A DNA stretch of 64,000 nt from G965200765 sp965203865 (GTDB taxonomy: Bacteria; Pseudomonadota; Gammaproteobacteria; Arenicellales; JAJDZL01): the NCBI GenBank assembly GCA_965203865.1, contig OZ241916.1:1240001-1304000 (forward strand), written 5' to 3'. Of this stretch, positions 45,701 to 54,006 are shown piece after piece. Every line of letters starts with the position of its first letter. Position 1 is the first letter of the stretch. A program made the translations under genes and the position numbers. The notes beneath the pieces were generated by a model. That model was given only the letters and a program-made list of their open reading frames with translations. It had not been told where the DNA came from and ran no database searches.

Positions 45701-48700
45701 GTGACGCTGAGCGGGTCGGTTTCGACGACGCAGACGGTCGAATACGCCGAGGGCAGCGGGACAGCGACTTCGGGGACCGACTACACGGCGGTCACCGGCG
45801 GCACGCTGACGTTTGCAGCGAATGAGACGAGCAAGACGATTACGGTGTCGGTGACGGGCGACGCGACTGACGAGGCGAACGAGACAGTGGTGATTGAACT
45901 GAGCAATGCGACGACTGGCATTACGACGGCGACCGGCACCGGGACGATCACGGACGACGACCCGAAATTCTCGATCAACTCGCCGAGCGTGGTCGAGGGC
46001 GACAGCGGCGACTCGAATAGCCTGGTTTTCACAGTGACGCTGAGTGCGGCGAGCTCGTCGTCGCTGACAGTCAACTACGCCCGTACAGGCGGTACGGCGA
46101 CTTCGGGGACCGACTACACGGCGGTTTCTTCCGGCATGCTGACGTTTACGGGAACGACGACCCAGACGATTACGGTGCCGGTGACGGGCGATGCGACGGA
46201 CGAGGGTGCGGGCGAGACGGTGGTGGTTACGCTGAGCAGCCCGTCGGCCGGCACGGGAATCTCGACGATGAGCGGCACCGGGACGATTACGGACGACGAC
46301 CCGAAATTCTCGATCGACTCGCCGGCGGTGACGGAGAGCGACACCAGCTCGGTGAACATGACGTTCACAGTGACGCTGAGCGGTGCGGGCAATTCGCAGT
46401 ACACGGTCGACTACGCCAGTTCGGACGGGGCTACGAACGGTGCGACTGCCGGAACCGACTACACGGCGGTCTCCGGCACGCTGACGTTTCCGGCGGGGAC
46501 CACGAGCCAGACGATTACGGTGTCGGTGACGGGCGACACGATGAACGAGGCGAACGAGACGGTGGTGGTCACGCTGAGCGATCCGTCGGCGGGCACGGCG
46601 ATTTCGACGGCGACTGGCACCGGCACGATCACGGATAACGACACGCCGAACTTCTCGATCAATTCGCCGAGCGTGGCGGAGGGCGACAGCAGCACGACGA
46701 ACCTGGTGTTCACGGTGACGCTGAGTCCGGCGCCGGCGGCTACGGCGACGGTGAACTGGGCCGAAGGTACCGGAGGCACGGCGACATCGGGTACCGACTA
46801 CACAGCGATTACAGGCGGCACGCTGACGATTGCTGCGGGGGCTACGAGCGGGACGATTACGGTGGTGGTTGCGGGCGACACGACCCACGAGGCGGATGAG
46901 ACGGTGGTGATCACGCTGAGCAATGCGTCGACGGGTACGAACATTTCGACGGCGAGCGGCACCGGCACGATCACCAACGACGATTCGGGCCTTACGATCG
47001 ACTCGCCGAGCGTGGCGGAGGGCGACAGCGGCTCGGTGAACCTGGTGTTCACGGTGACGATGAGTCCATCGTCGTCGTCTCAGGTGACGGTGGCCTACGC
47101 CTTTAGCGGCACGGCGATCGGTGGTACCGACTATGCGACCATTTCGGGCGGCACGCTGACGTTTGCGGCGAATGACACGAGCGAGACGATTACGGTGTCG
47201 GTGACGGGCGACACGATCAACGAGGCGAACGAGACGGTGATTGTCACGCTGAGCAGCGCCTCGGGTGCGGACATTGTGACGGGGACTGGCACCGGCACGA
47301 TCACGGACGACGACACGCCGAGGTTTTCGATCGACACGCCGAGCGTGGTGGAGGGCGACAGCAGTTCGGCGAGCCTGACGTTCACGGTGACACTGAGTCC
47401 GGCGAGCTACCAGGCGTCGGTGACGGTGAACTGGAGTGTTACGGGCGGCACGGCGACATCGGGGACCGACTACACGGCCACTTCGGGCGGCATGCTGACG
47501 TTTACGCCGACCAACACGAGCCGGACGTTTACGGTGTCGGTGACGGGGGACACGAATGACGAGGGAGCGGGCGAGACGGTGGTGGCTACACTGAGCAATG
47601 CGTCGGCCGGCACCGAGATCGGGACCGCGAGCGGCACCGGGACGATCACGGACGACGACCCGAAATTCTCGATCGACTCGCCGAGCGTGACGGAGGGCGA
47701 CGGCGGCTCGGTGAACCTGGTGTTCACAGTGACGCTGGGCGCGTCGAGCACGTCGCGGCTGACGGTCGACTACGCCGATGCGGGCACCGGGACAGCGACG
47801 TCGGGGACCGACTACACGGCGGTCGATGCCGGCACGCTGACGTTTGCGGCGGGGGTGACGAGCCGGACGATTGCGGTGCCGGTGACCGGCGACACGGCGA
47901 ACGAGGCGAACGAGACGGTGGTGCTCGCGCTGAGCAATGCGACCGGCGGTGCCGGCATTTCGACGGCGAGCGGCACCGGCACGATCACGGACAACGACAC
48001 GCCGAGCTTTTCGATCGACTCGCCGAGCGTGGCGGAGGGCGACAGCAGCACGACGAACCTGGTGTTCACAGTGACGCTGAGTCCGGTGTCGGCGACCCAG
48101 GTGACGGTGAACTACGCCAGTTCGGACGGGACTACGAATGGCGCGACTGCCGGCACCGACTACACGGCGAATACCGGCACGCTGACGTTTGCGGCGAATG
48201 CCGCGAGCCAGACGATTACGATAGTGGTGGAGGGGGACACGACATACGAGCCGGACGAGACGGTGATTGTCACGCTGAGCGGTGCGTCGACGGGCACGAA
48301 CATTGCGACATTGACCGGCACCGGTACGATCACCAACGACGACCCGGGTCTTTCGATTGCCAATGCGAGCGTGACGGAGGGCGACAGCGGCTCGGTGAAC
48401 CTGGCGTTCACGGTGACGATGAGTCCGGCATCGTCGTCTCAGGTGACGGTGAACTATGCGACTACAGCTACGGGTACGGCGACTGCGGGAACCGACTACA
48501 CGGCTATTTCTTCCACCACGCTGACGTTTGCTATGGGGGAGACGAGCAAGACGATTACGGTGTCGGTGACGGGCGACACGGTGAACGAGCCGGACGAGAC
48601 GGTGATCGTCATGCTGAGCAGTCCGTCGGGTGCGGACCTCGTGATGGCGAGCGCCACCGGTACGATCCGGGACAACGACACGCCGGGCTTTTCGATCGAC

Positions 48701-50827
48701 TCGCCGAGTGTGGTCGAGGGCGACCCGGGCGATTCGACCAATCTGGTTTTCACGGTTTCGCTGAGTCCGGAGAGCTACCAGACATCGGTGACGGTGAACT
48801 GGGCTGTTACGAGTACGAGCAGTACGGCGACTTCGGGTACCGACTATGATGGACCTTCGGGAGCTGCTTCTGGCACGCTGACGTTTGCAGCACCGAATAA
48901 GACGAGCCAGACGATTACGATGTCGGTGATGGGCGACCTGGATTTCGAGGAGAACGAGACCGTTGTGGTCACGCTGAGCGGTGCGTCGACAGGTACGGCG
49001 ATTGTGACTGCGAGTGGCACTGGGACAATTACCAACGACGACCCGGGCATTTCGATTGATTCGCCGACTGTTGAAGAGGTCGACGAAGATGAGACAGCCA
49101 CGCTGACGTTCACGGTTACGCTGGAGCCGGCGCCGACGGCTCCGGTGACGGTGGACTATGCGGATGCAGGCACGGGCACGGCGGAGTCGGGAGTCGACTA
49201 CACTGCGCTTGCTGCCGGTACGCTGACGTTTGCAGCGAGTGAGACGAGCAAGACGATTTTGGTTTCAGTGATCGGGGATATTCTGTCGGAGCCGGACGAG
49301 ACGGTGGTGGTGACCCTGAGCAACCCGAACCCGTCGTACACGCTGGTGACCGCCAGCGGGACGGGTACCATAGAAGACAACGACGAACTGGTTCAGGACG
49401 AGCTGGACATGGAGATTGTGACGGAGGTTGCACGCGAGGTTACCACGAGCGTAGTGACTGCGGTCAGCAACCGGGTAGCTTCGGTGGCTGGCGGCGCGGC
49501 GGTTGCACCGCCGGTCAATGTGCCGGCGACTGGCGGGTTTGCAGACGGCGGCCTGCTTTCGATTCTGGCGCATGCAGTGAAGCACGACCGCGAGCGAGAC
49601 CGTGGACTGGAGCGTTCTGAAATGTCGCTGTACCGTTCGCTGGACGACGCGAGCTTCGTCTACTCGCCGAGCGCTCTGGGTGCGACCGGTGCTTCCGGCG
49701 GGGGGCATTCCGGCATTCTGACAGTGTGGGGTTCGGTTGACTATCGCAAGATGTCGGGAAGCGGCGAGGGTACGTTGACATGGGACGGCGAGCTGGCCTC
49801 TTTGAATATTGGCACCGATACGCTGAGCGAGTCCGGGGTTCTGGTCGGCGTGGCGGTCGGAGCGTCGAAGGGAAGCTTCGGCTATCAGGGCAGTATCGGC
49901 GGCACCAGCGGTGTGCTGAAGATTCGGGTGAAGACGCTGAATCCCTATGTTGGCTGGTCGCTGTCGGAGTCGGCGAGCATGTGGGCATCGGTCGGCTACG
50001 GCAGGGGCAAGATCAACTACAACGACGAAGATACCGAGTCATCTTCCGGCAAGATGAAGCTGGCCAGTGCGGCTTTTGGTGGTCGCTATCGCCTGTTTTC
50101 GTCTGACGGCTCAGGAGATGGCCGCCTGGTTCAGGTGGATCTGAAGGGCGAAGCCTGGGGTGTGCAGAACGAAGTCGAGGGGGACGAGCGGCGTCCCATG
50201 GGTTCAAAGTCCCGGTCGCACGGAATGCGCGTTGCGGTTGAGACGCATCGCAGCGGTGTGCTTGAATCCGGCGCTTCGCTGGTGCTGTCGGGCGAGGCCG
50301 GCGTACGCTGGGACGGCGGCGACGGCGACACCGGAACCGGCTTTGAGATGGGCGGCACAGCGAACTACGGCAATTCTGCGACTGGAATGAAGGTGGTTGC
50401 GACGACTCGCGTTTTGCTGGACCATGAAAGCGGCCGGAAGGAGTGGGGTGCCGGCTTGACTGTGGGGAGCCGAGTGGATGGTCGAGAGACCGGCATGACC
50501 TACAGGTCTTCCCTGTCGCACGGTCAGGCGGAAAGCGGTGTCGACTCTCTGTGGGACAGCAGCGCTGCCAGTCGCACATCTTCCGAAGAGGATAGCTTGG
50601 CAACGCGTCTGGACGCGGAGGTCGGCTATCGATTCTATGGAAACAGCGGTCTGCACACGCCGTATGTTGGATTCGGAGCGGAAGAGAGTAGCAAGCGAAA
50701 CTACCGCGTAGGCATGCGCTACGCGGGCGGTTCAGCAATCTCTTCGGGCCTGGAGTTTGAGCGTCGCGAAGCAAGCAGCAGGCGGCCTGACCACAGGGTC
50801 ATGCTGACGGGGCGGATGAACTGGTAG
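42704..50827 (+). CDS. Giant Calx-beta autotransporter (type V secretion), phase-variable
   Basis: Taking ATG 42704 (weak AGGT ribosome site 8 bases upstream) gives 2707 residues. Order: an N-terminal extension of about 50 residues that includes the in-frame G11 tract (ARGGGQ), a hydrophobic signal core LLAASLLVLLALLFLQ with predicted cut after AFA (about 71), an N-terminal domain to about 300, then 17 Calx-beta repeats of about 112 residues (43613-49386), a helical linker (EIVTEVAREVTTSVVTAVSN) and an outer-membrane barrel of about 380 residues ending in Asn-Trp. Each repeat runs from FSI(N/D)SPSVxEGD to GTGTITDDD; the acidic ends should bind calcium. It is a large surface adhesin or matrix protein, by family. 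DNA is clearly more GC-rich than the flanking genes. A TTG at 42602 also reads in frame but needs no use. Confidence 0.85.
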   Translation: MKLILKETEPIAWLCSRKSFAVLEYKLARGGGQSGECADAQCVALGPARRLLAASLLVLLALLFLQPVAFAQQRLSPQVYADEANGKTIQIGWLQGCPGLTYTSSASVSHISLSGAPAGLSVTRASRAIYSFVDDGDTYSYWCHLDITLSFTGSVTSDTTVNVNMAHGAIYPLYSGSRNAGSFTIKPTPKGLVTSTPTNSSTVTEAGSQSTFTVKLRKAPSANVTVAVSSDNSTEGSVSPSTMTFTTTNWNTPQTVTVTGVSDSLSDGSVNWNVVLNPASSGDSTYNGLANVNVAMTTTDEPVFSIDSPSVTEGDSSSVTMTFTVTLSALSSTQHTVNYAVSGTATSGTDYTAVTGTMLTFAAGTTSQTIAVSVTGDTVAEGNETVVITLSNASSGTAITTAVGTGTIVDDDLEFSINSPSVTEGDTSSVNLVFTVTLNASVSAQHTVDYAQTGGTASSGTDYTAVTSNTLTFAAGTTSQMITVSVRGDTVDEGASETVVLTLSNASSGTSITTATGTGTITDDDPKFSINSPTVTEGDSSSVNLVFTVTLSASSTSQYTVDYAQTGGTATSGTDYTAVTANTLTFAAGTTTQTITVSVTGDTTDESNETVVITLSNASTGTGIGTATGTGTIRDNDPKFSINSPSVVEGDSGSADLVFTVTLSASSSSQLTVDYARTGGTAMSGTDYTAVASNTLTFAANTTTQTITVSVRGDTVDEGASETVVLTLSNASTGTGIGTATGTGTITDDDPKFSINSPSVTEGDSSSKNMTFTVSLSAAGASQYTVDFADAGTGSATSADYTISTSSPLTFAAGTTSQTITVSVTGDTLDEGASETVVITLSNASAGTAISTASGTGTITDDDPKFSINSPSVTEGDSSSVTMTFTVTLSAAGASQYTVDFADAGTGSATSADYTISTSSPLTFAAGTTTQTITVSVTGDTLNEGNETVVVTLSNASAGTAISTASGTGTIIDNDLAFSINSPSVVEGDSGDSNSLVFTVTLSGSVSTTQTVEYAEGSGTATSGTDYTAVTGGTLTFAANETSKTITVSVTGDATDEANETVVIELSNATTGITTATGTGTITDDDPKFSINSPSVVEGDSGDSNSLVFTVTLSAASSSSLTVNYARTGGTATSGTDYTAVSSGMLTFTGTTTQTITVPVTGDATDEGAGETVVVTLSSPSAGTGISTMSGTGTITDDDPKFSIDSPAVTESDTSSVNMTFTVTLSGAGNSQYTVDYASSDGATNGATAGTDYTAVSGTLTFPAGTTSQTITVSVTGDTMNEANETVVVTLSDPSAGTAISTATGTGTITDNDTPNFSINSPSVAEGDSSTTNLVFTVTLSPAPAATATVNWAEGTGGTATSGTDYTAITGGTLTIAAGATSGTITVVVAGDTTHEADETVVITLSNASTGTNISTASGTGTITNDDSGLTIDSPSVAEGDSGSVNLVFTVTMSPSSSSQVTVAYAFSGTAIGGTDYATISGGTLTFAANDTSETITVSVTGDTINEANETVIVTLSSASGADIVTGTGTGTITDDDTPRFSIDTPSVVEGDSSSASLTFTVTLSPASYQASVTVNWSVTGGTATSGTDYTATSGGMLTFTPTNTSRTFTVSVTGDTNDEGAGETVVATLSNASAGTEIGTASGTGTITDDDPKFSIDSPSVTEGDGGSVNLVFTVTLGASSTSRLTVDYADAGTGTATSGTDYTAVDAGTLTFAAGVTSRTIAVPVTGDTANEANETVVLALSNATGGAGISTASGTGTITDNDTPSFSIDSPSVAEGDSSTTNLVFTVTLSPVSATQVTVNYASSDGTTNGATAGTDYTANTGTLTFAANAASQTITIVVEGDTTYEPDETVIVTLSGASTGTNIATLTGTGTITNDDPGLSIANASVTEGDSGSVNLAFTVTMSPASSSQVTVNYATTATGTATAGTDYTAISSTTLTFAMGETSKTITVSVTGDTVNEPDETVIVMLSSPSGADLVMASATGTIRDNDTPGFSIDSPSVVEGDPGDSTNLVFTVSLSPESYQTSVTVNWAVTSTSSTATSGTDYDGPSGAASGTLTFAAPNKTSQTITMSVMGDLDFEENETVVVTLSGASTGTAIVTASGTGTITNDDPGISIDSPTVEEVDEDETATLTFTVTLEPAPTAPVTVDYADAGTGTAESGVDYTALAAGTLTFAASETSKTILVSVIGDILSEPDETVVVTLSNPNPSYTLVTASGTGTIEDNDELVQDELDMEIVTEVAREVTTSVVTAVSNRVASVAGGAAVAPPVNVPATGGFADGGLLSILAHAVKHDRERDRGLERSEMSLYRSLDDASFVYSPSALGATGASGGGHSGILTVWGSVDYRKMSGSGEGTLTWDGELASLNIGTDTLSESGVLVGVAVGASKGSFGYQGSIGGTSGVLKIRVKTLNPYVGWSLSESASMWASVGYGRGKINYNDEDTESSSGKMKLASAAFGGRYRLFSSDGSGDGRLVQVDLKGEAWGVQNEVEGDERRPMGSKSRSHGMRVAVETHRSGVLESGASLVLSGEAGVRWDGGDGDTGTGFEMGGTANYGNSATGMKVVATTRVLLDHESGRKEWGAGLTVGSRVDGRETGMTYRSSLSHGQAESGVDSLWDSSAASRTSSEEDSLATRLDAEVGYRFYGNSGLHTPYVGFGAEESSKRNYRVGMRYAGGSAISSGLEFERREASSRRPDHRVMLTGRMNW
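42789..42799 (+). repeat. Poly-G tract (11 G) inside autotransporter coding region
   Basis: Eleven consecutive Gs sit in the codons agg-ggg-ggg-ggg, between ATG 42704 and the signal-peptide core. Eleven Gs keep the signal peptide and repeats in frame; loss or gain of 1 or 2 Gs shifts the frame before the signal peptide, which would abolish secretion. Confidence 0.9.
43613..49386 (+). repeat. Tandem array of 17 Calx-beta repeats
   Basis: I count 17 copies of an approximately 340-base unit, each starting near FSI(N/D)SPSV. Copies 5 and 6 share a 98-base perfect direct repeat (45047-45144 and 45386-45483, 339 bases apart). Copies 7 and 8 share an extra VVEGDSGDSNSLVFTVTLS start. Copies 9 and 14 share SSDG(A/T)TNGATAGTDYTA. 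This pattern points to recent unit duplication and mixing by recombination, so copy number may vary between strains. Confidence 0.9.
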
Positions 50828-51477
50828 GCGGGAAAGAATCAGCGTCAACCTGATCTGGACGTTTCAGAGAACTCCCCAGGTTGAATTCATTCAACTTGGG
50901 GGCGGGGGCTTTTCAACAGAAACAGGCCATGCAATTTGTCGATTCCATCTCGGTTACGCGCCAAAACGTCAAGCGCCTGGAAAATCGAAAATAGATCTTT
51001 CAACGAGCCACATCAGTAGCGGATTGCCTTGAACACAACTTTGAACCCGGTATTAATTTGCAAAATGGTAGTAAGTCCCGAATAGCTTCTAGGGAATTTG
51101 CTTGGTTGTTGCACTAGCTAGCGGATGGTCGGGCTAACAGGTGTAGAGCCGGGAAATGCTAAACACTTCACTTTGATGTAGCGACTTAGGTTTAGGCGGG
51201 ATTATTTTTCTCCTGAATATTGCAAGAAATCAAGCGATAATCATATAATTTCTGGCAATCTCAGGCTTGCTTTTTTGCATTTTTTTGAATTATTCTTCAA
51301 TAAAATTATCTCGTTATACAATTCAAAACGGGTTTTTTCAGAACTGACGAATTTTGTTTAATTGATACTAATACTTAAAAGCTTGTTAAGCGTTGATTAC
51401 TGTCAAAAAGTGCATATCAGTTTTTGAAGCTGAGCAATACAATGCATCTGTTATCCAATCAAGGGGATTAAGTTCGA
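50828..51477. other. Intergenic region after the autotransporter, with hairpin
   Basis: A 12-base hairpin with one G-T pair (arms CCCCAGGTTGAA and TTCAACTTGGGG, loop TTCA, 50874-50901) lies just past the autotransporter stop and is followed by a G-rich and short T run, so it probably acts as a terminator. The remaining bases grow AT-rich towards the macrodomain gene. I found no tRNA, ORF with family support or repeat here. Confidence 0.6.
50874..50901 (+). terminator. Hairpin, likely terminator of the autotransporter transcript
   Basis: Inverted repeat CCCCAGGTTGAA / TTCAACTTGGGG around a TTCA loop, with 12 stem positions including one G-T pair. It lies 46 bases past the stop. The following tract is G-rich with only four Ts, so strength is uncertain. 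Confidence 0.55.
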
Positions 51478-51975
51478 ATGAAAATTGAACTAATAGTTGG
51501 CGATATCACACTGCAGAACGTTGATGCGATTGTAAACGCCGCAAACAGCGCGTTGAGGCCCGGTGGAGGAGTAGATGGGGCAATTCATAGAGCAGCGGGG
51601 CCTGAGCTTGCCAAGGAATGTCTGAAACTTGGCGGCTGTAATACTGGTGATGCCAAGTTGACAGGTGGATACGATTTGCGAGCCAAGTATGTTATCCATA
51701 CAGTTGGTCCTGTTTGGCAGGGCGGTGACCATGAAGAGCAGCAGTTACTGGCATCCTGCTACATGTGTTGCATTGAAGTTGCCCGGTCAAAAGGCTTGAA
51801 ATCAATTGCATTCCCTGCCATATCAACTGGAGTGTTTGGATATCCGTCAGATATGGCGGCTCAAGTGGCAGTTGAAACAGTAGAAGCAAATGCACTTGTT
51901 GAACTTGTTCGCTTCGTTTGTTATGACGAGAGCAGTGCAGAACACTACAAGAAACTGCTAAGCCATAAAATCTAA
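51478..51975 (+). CDS. Macrodomain protein (O-acetyl-ADP-ribose deacetylase-like)
   Basis: This 165-residue, single macrodomain protein resembles E. coli YmdB and MacroD enzymes. It contains VGDITLQNVDAIVNAANSAL (about 6-25) with the catalytic Asn of NAAN, GGGVDGAIHRAAG (about 29-41), the TGDAKLTGGYDL segment (about 56-67) and the phosphate-binding loop AFPAISTGVFGYP (about 112-124). Such enzymes remove the acetyl group from O-acetyl-ADP-ribose or ADP-ribose from proteins. Start ATG 51478 has a weak ribosome site (GGGGATTAAG). It appears as a single-gene unit. Confidence 0.9.
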   Translation: MKIELIVGDITLQNVDAIVNAANSALRPGGGVDGAIHRAAGPELAKECLKLGGCNTGDAKLTGGYDLRAKYVIHTVGPVWQGGDHEEQQLLASCYMCCIEVARSKGLKSIAFPAISTGVFGYPSDMAAQVAVETVEANALVELVRFVCYDESSAEHYKKLLSHKI

Positions 51976-52248
51976 TGACCAGTTTGTTGTATCCAGGTTC
52001 ATCCTGTTCTGCGAATTGAGGTGTAAAGACTCGGGTAATTCTACTGTATATAGAGCTAGTTGAGTTAGTCATCAGTTCATATTTCCTTCGCCAATCCCGA
52101 TGTGTTTTACAATGTGAATTTAAAGTGCAAGCAATTCTATATTGGCATTAATAGAATTGTGCTTTATCATTGGTAATGGTGATGTCAAAACAATCGCTTT
52201 AAATTTTTTATCCTTTATTTACCTGGTAAAACAATTAGAGAATTAGAA

Positions 52249-53124
52249 ATGATTACAGGCAGTATTGTAGCTGTAGTAACACCTATGAATGAAGACGGGT
52301 CCCTGGATCTGGAATCATTGGCGAGGTTGGTTGAGCATCATATTGGCTCAGGTACCGATGCAATTGTGTCGGTTGGAACCACTGGAGAGTCCGCAACATT
52401 AAGCCACGAAGAGCACAGGATTGTTGTTGAAAAAACAATTGAATTTGCGGCCGGCAGAATTCCAGTTATTGCCGGGACGGGCTCGAACAGTACATCAGAA
52501 GCGATAGATCTAACAAAAGCAGCGCACGAAGTTGGAGCTGATGCATGTTTACTAGTTGTTCCGTACTACAACAAACCTACACAGGAGGGTATGTACCAGC
52601 ATTTCAAGAAAATTGCAGAATCCGTCCCGATTCCACAAATTCTCTACAACGTGCCAGGCCGCACATCAGTAGACTTGCATAACGACACAGTGATACGCCT
52701 GAGTGAAATTGACAATATTGTTGGAATCAAAGATGCGACTGCCGATATTGAACGAGGCAGGAGGCTAATTGAAAACACAGCAGAAGACTTTGTTTCTTAT
52801 TCAGGTCAAGACACTGCAGCATTGGAACTGATGCTATGCGGCGGGAAAGGAACTATTTCAGTTACTGCAAATGTAGCGCCGTCGCTAATGCACCGTATGT
52901 GCACAGCTGCAGTCGCAGGCGATGAAGAAAAAGCTAGCGAATTGAATAACAAGCTGATGCCGTTGCATGAAGCTGTGTTTATTGAATCCAATCCTATTCC
53001 GGCGAAGTGGTGTGTATCTCAGCAAGGCTTGATCAAGAATAATTTGCGTTTGCCGCTTGTACCATTGTCGGGTGCTTGCTATGATCAAGTTCGTTCTGCA
53101 ATGCAGTTTGCCGAAGTGCTTTGA
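52249..53124 (+). CDS. dapA: 4-hydroxy-tetrahydrodipicolinate synthase
   Basis: DapA condenses pyruvate with aspartate semialdehyde in lysine and diaminopimelate synthesis. The 291-residue length matches E. coli DapA (292). The N-terminus MITGSIVAVVTPMNEDGSLD, the TTGESATLSHEEH region (about 44-56, Thr44-Thr45), the catalytic Tyr in PYYNKPTQEG (about 106-115), YNVPGRTS (about 133-140) and the Schiff-base Lys in GIKDATADI (about 158-166) are all present. It is followed 34 bases on by purC, as in the gammaproteobacterial dapA-bamC-purC group but without bamC. Confidence 0.96.
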   Translation: MITGSIVAVVTPMNEDGSLDLESLARLVEHHIGSGTDAIVSVGTTGESATLSHEEHRIVVEKTIEFAAGRIPVIAGTGSNSTSEAIDLTKAAHEVGADACLLVVPYYNKPTQEGMYQHFKKIAESVPIPQILYNVPGRTSVDLHNDTVIRLSEIDNIVGIKDATADIERGRRLIENTAEDFVSYSGQDTAALELMLCGGKGTISVTANVAPSLMHRMCTAAVAGDEEKASELNNKLMPLHEAVFIESNPIPAKWCVSQQGLIKNNLRLPLVPLSGACYDQVRSAMQFAEVL

Positions 53125-53158
53125 TTTTTGAATTAATAATTTTTAACTTGGATTTAGT

Positions 53159-53875
53159 ATGAAAAACGAACTACTGTATTCCGGCAAAGCGAAGTCGGTC
53201 TTTCTTACTGACGACGATAAAAAACTGATGCTGGAGTTCCGGGACGACACTTCGGCATTTGATGGTCGAAAAGTTGAAGCACTGAACCGAAAGGGCGCAG
53301 TGAACAACCACTTCAATGCATTCATCATGTGCGAGCTTGAGAAATCAGGTGTTGCAACGCATTTTGAAAAATTGGTGGATGACAATCGCTCGCTGGTGAA
53401 GTATTTGGACATGATTCCGGTTGAGTGCGTAATTCGCAATATTGCTGCCGGGTCCATTTGTCGCAGACTCGGTGTGGAAGAAGGTTTGGAACTGGAACCC
53501 AAGACTTTTGAATTCTTTCTGAAAGACGATGAACGGCACGATCCTATGATAAACGAGTACCACATTCGCTCTTTTGGCTGGGCATCAGATTCGGAAGTTG
53601 AACAGATGAAAGTGCTAACTTTTGAGACGAATTCGGTACTTGAACCACTATTTCGAAACGCCGGAATGATTCTTGTGGATTTCAAGCTGGAATTCGGGCG
53701 CTATGACGGAAAGTTGTTTCTGGGTGATGAGTTTACCCCGGACGGATGTCGATTGTGGGATTTAGAGACGCGAGAAAAACTTGACAAGGACAGGTTTCGC
53801 CAAGGTTTGGGCGATGTAGTGGAATCCTATCAAATAGCGGCCAACCGGTTGGGAATTGAATTGCCGGCGGCGTGA
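53159..53875 (+). CDS. purC: SAICAR synthetase (phosphoribosylaminoimidazole-succinocarboxamide synthase)
   Basis: PurC joins aspartate to CAIR in purine synthesis. The 238-residue length is typical of bacterial single-domain PurC (237 in E. coli). LLYSGKAKSVFLTDDDKKLMLEFRD-like text opens the protein with the SGKAK ATP-binding loop (residues 8-12). VECVIRNIAAGS (about 94-105, first signature), FFLKDDERHDPMINEYHI (about 119-136) and LVDFKLEFGRYDGKLFLGDEF (about 169-190, second signature) also fit. It lies between dapA and purL. Confidence 0.96.
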   Translation: MKNELLYSGKAKSVFLTDDDKKLMLEFRDDTSAFDGRKVEALNRKGAVNNHFNAFIMCELEKSGVATHFEKLVDDNRSLVKYLDMIPVECVIRNIAAGSICRRLGVEEGLELEPKTFEFFLKDDERHDPMINEYHIRSFGWASDSEVEQMKVLTFETNSVLEPLFRNAGMILVDFKLEFGRYDGKLFLGDEFTPDGCRLWDLETREKLDKDRFRQGLGDVVESYQIAANRLGIELPAA

Positions 53876-54006
53876 ATTTCAACAGTAGAACTGCCTGATT
53901 AGCAGGAGTGGGATTAAATTACTGCGTATTCGCATGGGATTCGCTATAGCTTCCGTGCTTTTCTTCCACAAACAGGCTAAATAGGTTGATTCCGCGCGAA
54001 GCAAAT

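Noticed and set aside
43613..49386. Regular direct repeats as a possible CRISPR array
   Set aside because: The unit is about 340 bases, translates as a protein domain and has no spacer structure or cas genes.
43222..50774. Many long minus-strand frames antisense to the Calx-beta array (for example 43496-44818 and 45590-46888)
   Set aside because: They repeat with the same period as the array, have Arg/His-rich or Val/Pro-rich text without family features, and arise from the GC-rich codon pattern of the true gene.
50828..51477. Possible tRNA or small RNA gene in the gap after the autotransporter
   Set aside because: No T-loop, acceptor stem or CCA pattern could be found in either strand.
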